Shown one piece after another: positions 57,609-64,000 of a stretch of DNA of 64,000 bases. Every line of letters starts with the position of its first letter. Position 1 is the stretch's first letter. The notes beneath the pieces are model-generated. The model did no database searches. It saw nothing but the letters and a program-made list of their open reading frames with translations, and was not told the origin of the DNA. The stretch comes from Streptomyces zingiberis (lineage in GTDB: Bacteria > Actinomycetota > Actinomycetes > Streptomycetales > Streptomycetaceae): the NCBI RefSeq assembly GCF_012034935.1, contig NZ_JAATEN010000005.1, positions 62,001 to 126,000 of the forward strand, in the 5' to 3' direction. Position numbers and translations under genes: made by a program.

Positions 57609-58265
57609 TCAGGCGCCGCCGCCGGCGCGCGCCCCGAGAAGCTGCGTCTCCCAGGCGAAGGCCACGCCGGTGGCCCCGCCGTGCTGCGACTGGACCTCGG
57701 CGGCACCGGGCACGGTCTTCTCGCGGGCCCAGTCCCGCTGCCACTCACCCAGCACCGCCATCCAGGTGATCGGAACCACGCCCGCCTGGACCATGCGCCG
57801 CACCGCCATGTCGTGGCCCTCCTTGGAGCCGCTGCCCGAGGCGTCGGTGACGGCGAAGACGTCGAAGCCCTCACCGGCCGCCTGGATGGCCGGCATCGCC
57901 AGGCAGATCTCCGTCCAGAGGCCGGCGAGGATCAGCTTCTTGCGCCCGGTCGCCTTGACGGCGTCCACGACACGCTGGTCCTCCCAGGTGTTGATGAAGG
58001 TCCTGTCGATCGGCTTCTGCTCCGGGAACACCTCCTGAAGCCCCTGGATGATGAAGCCGCCGCGGTCCTCCAGGACGGTCGTGAGGATGGTCGGGACCTC
58101 GTACACCTTGGCGGCCTTCGCGAGCCCGACGACGTTGTTGACGACCATCGTCGGCTCGTGGCTGTTCAGGTTGGCGAACTGGAACGGCTGGTGGTCGATC
58201 AGTACGACGACGCTCTCCTCGGGCGTCAGCAGCGCGTCAAGACCGGCCTTGTTCTGGGCGCTCAT
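57609..58265 (-). CDS. isochorismatase-family hydrolase, YcaC-like
   Basis: A 218-residue cysteine hydrolase. The motifs are VVLIDHQPFQFANL (catalytic Asp), a Lys in the middle region ATGRKKLILAGLWTEICLAMPA, and the catalytic Cys in TEICLAMP. The length and sequence resemble YcaC-like hydrolases of unknown substrate. GGGAGGGG precedes the ATG. Its promoter, about 120-155 bases upstream, carries two operator-like dyads. It is divergent from MarR 2. Confidence 0.88.
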   Translation of the reverse strand: MSAQNKAGLDALLTPEESVVVLIDHQPFQFANLNSHEPTMVVNNVVGLAKAAKVYEVPTILTTVLEDRGGFIIQGLQEVFPEQKPIDRTFINTWEDQRVVDAVKATGRKKLILAGLWTEICLAMPAIQAAGEGFDVFAVTDASGSGSKEGHDMAVRRMVQAGVVPITWMAVLGEWQRDWAREKTVPGAAEVQSQHGGATGVAFAWETQLLGARAGGGA

Positions 58266-58377
58266 GGGATTCCCCTCCCTGGAAGGTCGCGTCCGCGGGC
58301 CCCGGCCGGTGCCGGGGTCTCGATGCCTGTGGCAAGCCGGACACGAGCCGCCCGGCCGTCGACCCCGCACCATTTGG

Positions 58378-58421
58378 TTGACGCGTCACACAGATTAGAG
58401 GCGCAATGCTTGACACGTCAA
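58378..58421 (-). promoter_or_regulatory. promoter bracketed by two TTGA-N4-TCAA dyads
   Basis: On the minus strand TTGACG (58421-58416), an 18-base spacer and TAATCT (58397-58392) form a near-consensus sigma-70/HrdB promoter pointing to the hydrolase gene. Dyad one, TTGACACGTCAA (58410-58421), covers the -35 box. Dyad two, TTGACGCGTCAC (58378-58389), covers the expected start point near 58385. Their centres are 32 bases apart, about three helical turns. This is a classical repressor layout, probably for the divergent MarR 2. Confidence 0.75.
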
Positions 58422-58715
58422 CTACCCCCAGGGCCGGGCCCTTGGCGGCACCCGAGGGGCGGGCCGGGACCCGCCCCGGCCCCTCACCCGAAGCCGACAC
58501 CGGAAGCCACCGGGCGCCACGGGAGGGGTGCGGCGACTCCCGGAGAGGAGGGGGGACGGGGTGGCCGGAGGGGCCCCTTCCGCCGTCCTGCGCGACCACG
58601 GGGAAGGCGGCCACAGCGCCATACCGGGGCTCCCGGGATCTTCCGGGCGCCGGTCCGGAATCCGGCCGTGCCTGCCGGATGGATGAGCCGCACGCGGCCT
58701 CGTTACGCTCCCCCT

Positions 58716-59180
58716 ATGGACGCACCACTTCGCCGGCTCACCCCGGAACAGTCGTCCGCCTGGTACAGCTTCATCCGCATGCAGGAGAAGCTCCTCGGAC
58801 GGCTCACCCGCCGGGTTCAGGCCGACTCCGGGCTGTCCGCATCCGACTACATCGTGCTGGCCAAACTCACCGAATCCGGCGGGCGGATGCGCTCCATGGA
58901 CCTGGCGAAGCTGGTGGAGTGGGAGAAGAGCCGGGTGTCCCACCAGGTCAGGCGGATGACGAACCGCGGCCTGGTGACCAAGGAGGAGTGCGCCGACGAC
59001 GGACGCGGGGCGTTCATCGTCGTCACCGGGGCCGGCTACCGGGCGATCGAGGAGGCCGCCCCCATCCACGCCGGGCACGTCCACCGGCTGTTCGTCGAAG
59101 CCCTCACCCCCGAGGAACTCGCCACGCTCGCCCGGCTCTCGCAGCGCGTCCTCGCGCACATGGAGACACATCCCGACTGA
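58716..59180 (+). CDS. MarR-family regulator 2
   Basis: A 154-residue MarR protein: LSASDYIVLAKLTESGG, MDLAKLVEWEKSRVSHQVRRM (recognition helix) and NRGLVTKEECADDGRGAFIVVT (wing), with dimerisation helices at both ends. TACGCT at 58704-58709 lies six bases before the ATG, so it may be read from a leaderless mRNA. It is divergent from the isochorismatase-type gene with two operator dyads between them. It belongs to the MarR group that senses electrophiles or oxidants only by context; no conserved redox Cys pair is present (one Cys). Confidence 0.88.
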   Translation: MDAPLRRLTPEQSSAWYSFIRMQEKLLGRLTRRVQADSGLSASDYIVLAKLTESGGRMRSMDLAKLVEWEKSRVSHQVRRMTNRGLVTKEECADDGRGAFIVVTGAGYRAIEEAAPIHAGHVHRLFVEALTPEELATLARLSQRVLAHMETHPD

Positions 59181-59287
59181 CGGACCGGACGGCACCGGGG
59201 AACGCACCCGACGACGTCATCGAACGCGCCGGAGGCTCACCGGCCCGGCCGGAACCGTCCGGCACGCCGGTTCTCCCGCCGGAGGAG

Positions 59288-59504
59288 CCCGGGTTCAGGA
59301 AGGGCCGGTCAGGCGGCTTCCGGCCGGACACCGGGCGGGGAGAGGGACGGCCTACCGGCCGCGCCCGCGGGCCGGCCTCTCGGCGCCCGGCAGCGCGGCG
59401 GCCGGGCGGAAACCCGGAGCCCGCAGCCTGGAACCCGAGAGCCGGCGGCCGGGGGCCGGGGCGCCGGTCAGCCCGGAACCCGGGTCAGGAAGGGCCGGTC
59501 AGGC
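59288..59504. repeat. pair of near-identical 26-bp direct repeats
   Basis: A 20-base core, TCAGGAAGGGCCGGTCAGGC, occurs at 59295-59314 and again at 59485-59504, with CCCGGG before each. The second copy includes the stop codon of the small membrane protein gene. The spacer 59181-59498 contains no gene. It probably arose by local duplication of that gene's 3' end. Confidence 0.8.
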
Positions 59505-59864
59505 CCCCGAGCCCGGGACCGGGCGGTCGCCGCCGGTGCGGTCCGCTCCGGCCGCCCCGCCGGCGGAGTCGTCCGCCGGGCCGGCGGCGCGGGCCGGGGG
59601 CACGGTCGCGCCCCGCTCCGCGGCCTCCGGGGCCCCGCCTTCCCCGGCGCCGGCGCCCTTCTCCTCGAAGTCGATCTTCGTGAACTGCCGGTTCATGTTC
59701 TTCATCAGCAGCCACACCGCCCCGCCGAGGAGGGCGAAGACGACGAAACCGAGGACGCCCGGGGTCACCTTGTTCTCGTCCAGCTCCTTGGCGAGCGGGA
59801 CGAGCTGGTGCGCGGCCTGGTGGCCCCAGGCGGAGACCGGGGAGAGGGTGGAGTCGATGCTCAT
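59499..59864 (-). CDS. small single-helix membrane protein next to mca
   Basis: A 121-residue protein with one membrane helix (about 37-55, PGVLGFVVFALLGGAVWLLM), followed by KNMNRQFTKIDFEEK and a disordered acidic/Ala-rich tail. The N-terminus is outside or inside by an uncertain rule. It lies four bases after the mca stop, so the two are cotranscribed. Such small proteins accompany mca in streptomycetes, from memory; no role is known. Confidence 0.8.
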   Translation of the reverse strand: MSIDSTLSPVSAWGHQAAHQLVPLAKELDENKVTPGVLGFVVFALLGGAVWLLMKNMNRQFTKIDFEEKGAGAGEGGAPEAAERGATVPPARAAGPADDSAGGAAGADRTGGDRPVPGSGA

Positions 59865-59868
59865 GAGG

Positions 59869-60741
59869 TCAATTCTCGCGGATGCCCGCGAAGAGGTCGT
59901 CCTCGGGGAGGGAGGTGTCCACGTGTGAGGTCACGAGCTCGTACTCCTCGGTCGGCCACACCTCCTGCTGGATCTCCATGGGCACCTGGAACCAGCCGCC
60001 GTCGGGGTCGATCTGGGTGGCGTGGGCGATCAGCGCCTTGTCCCGGACGGGGAAGAAGTCACCGCAGGGCACATAGGTGGTGAGGGTGCGCTCCTTGGGG
60101 GAGATGCTCTCCCAGCGCTTCAGCCAGGCCTCGTACGGCGACTCCAGACCGCGTTCCAGCAGCGCCTCGTGGAGGGCGAGGGTGCGGGGCTTGTTGAAGC
60201 CCTGGTTGTAGTAGAGCTTCAGCGGGCGCCAGGGCTCGCCGGCCTCCGGGTAGCGGCCGGGGTCGCCCGCGGCCTCGAAGGCCACCATCGTGATCTTGTG
60301 GGTCATGATGTGGTCGGGGTGCGGGTAGCCTCCGTTCTCGTCGTACGTGGTGATCACGTGCGGGCGGAACTCGCGGATCAGCTTCACCAGCGCGCCCGCC
60401 GCCTCGTCCACGTCCTGGAGGGCGAAACAGCCCTCGGGGAGCGGTGGCAGCGGGTCGCCCTCGGGCAGCCCGGAGTCGACATAGCCCAGCCAGGCCTGCT
60501 TCACGCCCAGGATCTGCCGGGCCTCGTCCATCTCCTTGGCGCGGACCTCGTGGATGTGCTGCTCGATGTAGGGGTCGCCCTGGAGCTTGGGGTTGAGGAT
60601 GGAGCCGCGCTCGCCGCCCGTGCAGGTGGCGACCAGCACGTCCACCCCCTCGGACACGTACTTCGCCATGGTCGCGGCGCCCTTGCTCGACTCGTCGTCG
60701 GGGTGGGCGTGGACCGCCATCAATCGCAGCTGCTCGGTCAA
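59869..60741 (-). CDS. mca: mycothiol S-conjugate amidase
   Basis: A 290-residue zinc hydrolase of the LmbE/MshB family. It opens with MAVHAHPDDESS (zinc ligands in HPDDE) and has TTYDENGGYPHPDHIMTH with the third ligand. It cleaves mycothiol-toxin conjugates to a mercapturic acid and glucosaminyl-inositol, a detoxification step unique to actinobacteria. The start is TTG at 60741, preceded by GAGGACGAG; the resulting N-terminus TEQLRLMAVHAHP matches what I recall of the family. Full length. Confidence 0.94.
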   Translation of the reverse strand: MTEQLRLMAVHAHPDDESSKGAATMAKYVSEGVDVLVATCTGGERGSILNPKLQGDPYIEQHIHEVRAKEMDEARQILGVKQAWLGYVDSGLPEGDPLPPLPEGCFALQDVDEAAGALVKLIREFRPHVITTYDENGGYPHPDHIMTHKITMVAFEAAGDPGRYPEAGEPWRPLKLYYNQGFNKPRTLALHEALLERGLESPYEAWLKRWESISPKERTLTTYVPCGDFFPVRDKALIAHATQIDPDGGWFQVPMEIQQEVWPTEEYELVTSHVDTSLPEDDLFAGIREN

Positions 60742-60858
60742 GACTCGTCCTCGGTCAGTGGTCGCTGGCCCCCTCCGCCGTTCGGGAGACGGGTGCCTTC
60801 TATAGTGACCGAAGCGGGAACCGAATCATTCCGGGTTTCCGGGGCGCGGGAGGACTCC

Positions 60859-61269
60859 ATGACAGCGACGCGCACCCCCCTCCCCCAGGGGCGGTACGGC
60901 CGGGTGGCCGGCGAGCGGTCCGACCGCACCCTGAAGGCCGTCGGCACGGTGCTCGGCGCCGCCCTGCTGGCGGGTGTGGGATGGCTCGGTTTCTCCTATG
61001 TGACCGGCCAGGACGTCAGCGGTGAGCTGATCAAGTTCAAGGTGGTCTCCGACGAGGAGGTCCAGGCCCACCTGGAGGTCCGCAAGGACGCCGCCACCCC
61101 CGGCCTGTGCACCCTCCGCTCACTCTCCGCGTCCGGCGCCGAGGTGGGCTGGAAGGATGTCCGCTTCGACGAGCGCGAGACCCGGGTGGACAAGGTCGTG
61201 AGCGTCCGCACCACCGAGCGCGGCTCCAGCGTCGAGCTGCTCGGCTGCCGGGCGGCCGGCGCCTCCTGA
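60859..61269 (+). CDS. DUF4307 membrane protein
   Basis: A 136-residue protein. A basic N-terminus (RYGRVAGERSDRTLK) precedes one membrane helix (about 25-50, VGTVLGAALLAGVGWLGFSYV). An extracytoplasmic beta domain follows, with VQAHLEVRKDAATPGLCTLR and a second Cys near the end, which could form a disulfide. Length and layout match DUF4307, a family usually found beside mca and greA. GGAGGA precedes the ATG. Divergent from mca; function unknown. Confidence 0.85.
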   Translation: MTATRTPLPQGRYGRVAGERSDRTLKAVGTVLGAALLAGVGWLGFSYVTGQDVSGELIKFKVVSDEEVQAHLEVRKDAATPGLCTLRSLSASGAEVGWKDVRFDERETRVDKVVSVRTTERGSSVELLGCRAAGAS

Positions 61270-61477
61270 CCCCACCGCCGGGGCCGGCGGACGGCCGCCC
61301 CGGGCGGCGCCGCGCCACCCCGCCGGAGCGCGGCCGGGTGGATCGCCCCACGCCGGAGTTTTTGTCCTCCCCCTTTTCCGCCGGAATTGTTAGGCTCGTG
61401 GTTTCGCCCGCCCGTGACGGCGCAAGTCTTCCGGGTAGGGCGTTGCTTTGTATATCCAGTACGGACAAGGAGCACCT

Positions 61478-61975
61478 GTGACCCAGACCAGCGACAACGT
61501 CACCTGGCTCACTCAGGAGGCGTACAACCGGCTCAAGGAGGAGCTGGAGTACCTGTCGGGTCCCGCACGCACCGAGATCGCCAAGAAGATCGAGGCGGCC
61601 CGGGAAGAGGGTGACCTGCGGGAGAACGGCGGTTACCACGCGGCCAAGGAGGAGCAGGGCAAGCAGGAGCTCCGGATCCGGCAGCTGACCCAGCTGCTTC
61701 AGCACGCCAAGGTGGGCGAGACCCCGCCGGACGACGGCGTGGTGGAGCCCGGCATGGTCGTCACCATCGCCTTCGACGGCGACCCGGACGACACCACCAC
61801 CTTCCTCCTCGCCTCCCGCGAGTACGCCAGCTCGGACGTGGAGACGTACTCCCCGCAGTCCCCGCTCGGCCAGGGCGTGAACGGCAAGCGCGTCGGCGAC
61901 GACGCGCGGTACGAGCTGCCCAACGGCAAGATGGCCTCGGTCAAGATCCTTGAGGCCAAGCCCTATCAGGGCTGA
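61478..61975 (+). CDS. greA: transcription elongation factor GreA
   Basis: A 165-residue protein. The N-terminal coiled coil (about 8-80) carries WLTQEAYNRLKEELEYLSG and the tip EEGDLRENGGYHAAKEEQ, whose acidic residues reach the RNA polymerase active site. The C-terminal domain ends with GKMASVKILEAKPYQG. It rescues backtracked polymerase by stimulating RNA cleavage. The GTG start is set by AAGGAG five bases upstream. A terminator follows at 62086-62114. Confidence 0.94.
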   Translation: MTQTSDNVTWLTQEAYNRLKEELEYLSGPARTEIAKKIEAAREEGDLRENGGYHAAKEEQGKQELRIRQLTQLLQHAKVGETPPDDGVVEPGMVVTIAFDGDPDDTTTFLLASREYASSDVETYSPQSPLGQGVNGKRVGDDARYELPNGKMASVKILEAKPYQG

Positions 61976-62085
61976 GGTCCGGGCGGCCGCCGGGCCCGGA
62001 GCCCGGGCGGCGGCCCGGTACCACCCGGCGGCGGCCGGACGCGCCGGACGGCCCGGCCCGTCCGGGAGATCCCACGGCACGCGAA

Positions 62086-62114
62086 GAACCCCCGGTGCGG
62101 CGCACCGGGGGTTC
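62086..62114. terminator. terminator after greA
   Basis: A 13-bp perfect stem, GAACCCCCGGTGC with its complement, and a GGC loop. It lies between the convergent greA and ABC-2 permease genes and probably serves both. Confidence 0.88.
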
Positions 62115-62215
62115 CGTCGTGGTGACGGCCACGCCGTGGCGGTGTCCGCCGCGCCGCCCGGGCCCCGGCCCCGGCCACGGGCCGGTGACCGGGGCGGCGG
62201 GCGGCGCGGCCCGCG

Positions 62216-63076
62216 TCAGGCGGCGGCGGAGCGGTACTTCCGGACGGCGAGCGTCCGGAACACCGCGATGATCACCACGGACCAGATCACGGACGCCAGG
62301 ACCGGGTGCTGCATGGGCCAGGCGTCCGGCACCGGGTAGCCCTGCGGGAGGTTGCCGAACAGCTCCCGGCACGCCTGGACGGTGGCGCTGAACGGGTTCC
62401 ACTCGGCGATGTGCCGCAGGAAGGCCGGCATGTTGCTGGAGGGCACGAAGGCCGTCGAGATGAACGTCAGCGGGAAGAGCCAGATCAGGCCGCCGGAGGT
62501 GGCCGCCTCCGGGGTCCGCACCGACAGGCCGATCAGCGCGCCGATCCACGAGAAGGCGTAGCCCAGCAGGAGCAGCAGGCCGAAGCCGGCCAGCATCTTC
62601 GGCACGCCCTCGTGGATCCGCCAGCCGACGAGCAGGGCGACCAGGGCCAGCACCACTATGGTCAGCGAGGTCTGCACCAGGTCGGCCAGGGTGCGGCCGG
62701 TGAGCACCGCGCCGCGGGCCATGGGCAGCGAGCGGAACCGGTCGATCAGGCCCTTGTGCATGTCGTCGGCGATACCGGCGCCGGCGCCCGCGGTGGCGAA
62801 GGTGACCGTCTGGGCGAAGATGCCCGCCATCAGGAACTCGCGGTAGAGACCGGAGTCCAGGCTGCCGCCGACGCTGATCGAGCCGCCGAAGACATAGCTG
62901 AACAGCACCACGAACATGATCGGCTGAATGAGGCCGAAGATGATCATCTCGGGGATGCGCAGCATCCGGATGAGGTTGCGGCGGGCGACGACCAGCGAGT
63001 CCTTCACGGACTGGACGATGCCGCCGCGCGGGCGCGGGGCGGCCGTATCCGCCCCCGGCTGGGTCAGGACGCTCAC
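62216..63076 (-). CDS. ABC-2 type permease, DrrB-like
   Basis: A 286-residue protein with six membrane helices (first about 45-65). FRSLPMARGAVLTGRTLADL and LIWLFPLTFISTAFVPSSNMPAFLRHIAEWNPF are typical of the daunorubicin-resistance DrrB branch of ABC-2 permeases. Its GTG overlaps the stop of the ATPase gene (GTGA). Together they form a two-component exporter for a hydrophobic compound that cannot be named from sequence. Confidence 0.9.
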   Translation of the reverse strand: MSVLTQPGADTAAPRPRGGIVQSVKDSLVVARRNLIRMLRIPEMIIFGLIQPIMFVVLFSYVFGGSISVGGSLDSGLYREFLMAGIFAQTVTFATAGAGAGIADDMHKGLIDRFRSLPMARGAVLTGRTLADLVQTSLTIVVLALVALLVGWRIHEGVPKMLAGFGLLLLLGYAFSWIGALIGLSVRTPEAATSGGLIWLFPLTFISTAFVPSSNMPAFLRHIAEWNPFSATVQACRELFGNLPQGYPVPDAWPMQHPVLASVIWSVVIIAVFRTLAVRKYRSAAA

Positions 63077-64000
63077 GCGGCGGCCTCCTCGGGCTGGTCG
63101 CCGTCCGCGCCGCCGGTCTCGGCGGCGTGGCCGGTGAGGGAGATGAAGACGTCGTCGAGGGTGGGGCGGCGCAGACCGATGTCGTCGATCTCCACCCCGC
63201 GGCCGTCGAGCTCGCGGATGACCTCGGCCAGCAGCTTGGCCCCGCCCGTGACGGGGACGGTGAGCCGCCGGGTGTGGGTGTCGACCGTCGTCTCGCCCTT
63301 GCCGAAGCCGCGCAGCACCTCCGCGGCGGTGGTGAGCTGCTCCGGCTCGTGCACCACGACCTCGACGCGCTCGCCGCCGGTGCGGGCCTTGAGCTGGTCG
63401 GAGGTGCCGCGGGCGATGACCTTGCCGTGGTCCACGACGCAGATGTCGTGGGCGAGCTGGTCGGCCTCCTCCAGATACTGCGTGGTCAGCAGCAGGGTGG
63501 TGCCACCGGCCACCAGCTCCTGGATGATCGACCAGAGCTGCTGGCGGTTGCGGGGGTCGAGCCCGGTGGTGGGCTCGTCCATGAACATCACCGGCGGGCT
63601 GACGACCAGGGCCGCGGCGAGGTCCAGCCGGCGCCGCATACCGCCGGAGTAGGTCTTGGCGGGGCGGTCGCCCGCGTCGGCGAGGTTGAAGCGTTCGAGC
63701 AGCTCGGCGGCGCGCGCCTTCGCGTCCCGCCCGCTCATCTGGTAGAGCTGGCCGACCATCTGGAGGTTCTCGCGGCCGGTGAGGTACTCGTCGACGGCGG
63801 CGAACTGGCCGGAGAGGCCGATGGAGCGGCGGACTTCGTTGGGCTGTTTCAGCACGTCGATGCCCGCCACGACCGCGGTCCCGCTGTCGGGCCGCAGAAG
63901 GGTCGTGAGGACGCGTACGGCGGTGGTCTTCCCGGCACCGTTCGGGCCGAGCAGGCCCAGAACCGTACCTTCGGGGACATCGAGATCAACGCCGTCCAGT
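63073..64000 (-). CDS. ABC transporter ATP-binding protein, DrrA-like, partial
   Basis: The gene runs off the right edge; about 309 codons are present, with the 5' end missing. Walker A GPNGAGKTT is at the extreme right. Then come SIGLSGQFAAVDEYLTGRENL (Q-loop), the signature YSGGMRRRLDLAAAL, Walker B VMFMDEPTTGLDPR and the H-loop-like TTQYLEEADQLA. The C-terminal part has the DrrA extension (LRRPTLDDVFISLTGH). It pairs with the overlapping DrrB-like permease. Confidence 0.92.
   Translation of the reverse strand, partial: LDGVDLDVPEGTVLGLLGPNGAGKTTAVRVLTTLLRPDSGTAVVAGIDVLKQPNEVRRSIGLSGQFAAVDEYLTGRENLQMVGQLYQMSGRDAKARAAELLERFNLADAGDRPAKTYSGGMRRRLDLAAALVVSPPVMFMDEPTTGLDPRNRQQLWSIIQELVAGGTTLLLTTQYLEEADQLAHDICVVDHGKVIARGTSDQLKARTGGERVEVVVHEPEQLTTAAEVLRGFGKGETTVDTHTRRLTVPVTGGAKLLAEVIRELDGRGVEIDDIGLRRPTLDDVFISLTGHAAETGGADGDQPEEAAA

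Overview
This is a very GC-rich chromosome segment of a Streptomyces-type actinomycete. The evidence is strong third-position GC bias, GTG and even TTG starts, ATGA/GTGA overlaps, XRE/DUF397 regulator modules, mycothiol amidase Mca, an OxyR-AhpC-AhpD locus and a GTP-type PEP carboxykinase. It reads as ordinary chromosomal core with accessory inserts. I see no rRNA, no convincing tRNA, no insertion sequence, no CRISPR array and no phage module. Both ends cut through genes: a PP2C phosphatase on the left and an ABC ATPase on the right.

Layout. 0-3.4 kb: a PP2C phosphatase tail with a STAS anti-anti-sigma factor, an EamA exporter, an SRPBCC protein and a small secreted Cys-rich protein. 3.8-7.5 kb: an accessory patch with a DUF5753 XRE regulator coupled to two DUF397 proteins, a flavoprotein, an orphan VapB-like antitoxin and a Uma2 protein. 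7.6-11.4 kb: a PadR regulator translationally coupled to a MacB-like ABC exporter, preceded by two abutting 13-bp dyads. 11.7-14.1 kb: oxyR divergent from ahpC-ahpD. 14.4-23.3 kb: AI-2E-type permease, secreted lytic transglycosylase, PIN-PhoH protein, sodium:solute symporter, cis-prenyltransferase and aldo/keto reductase.

23.8-37.0 kb is a complete Tad/Flp pilus locus on the minus strand: prepilin peptidase, OmpA-domain protein, lipoprotein, TadG-like protein, Flp pilin, TadC, TadB, CpaF ATPase, TadE, an unusual CpaE-TadE fusion, CpaB and a zinc-ribbon protein. An orphan LuxR-type helix-turn-helix remnant lies inside it. A DUF192 gene and an NAD(P)-binding gene are interleaved. 37.4-47.1 kb: Nramp-like transporter, M14 carboxypeptidase, a translationally coupled pair (second cis-prenyltransferase plus an MpaB/DUF2236 oxygenase fused to EF-hands), a PLP fold-III enzyme and an alanine-type aminotransferase. 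47.4-53.7 kb: small conserved protein, pckG, hemolysin-III family protein and a DUF255 thioredoxin-like protein, with 9-bp tandem repeats in the spacers.

53.8-59.2 kb looks like a small stress-response island: MoaF-like, SnoaL-like, MarR, alpha/beta-hydrolase, an iron-sulfur protein with a GNAT partner, an isochorismatase-type hydrolase and a second MarR. Three of its promoter regions carry the same dyad, TTGA-N4-TCAA. 59.5-64 kb is conserved core: small membrane protein, mca, DUF4307, greA and a DrrAB-like ABC exporter.

The observations most worth following are the CpaE-TadE fusion with an internal prepilin-type cleavage motif, the coupled cis-prenyltransferase/EF-hand oxygenase pair, and the shared TTGA-N4-TCAA operator in the MarR island.
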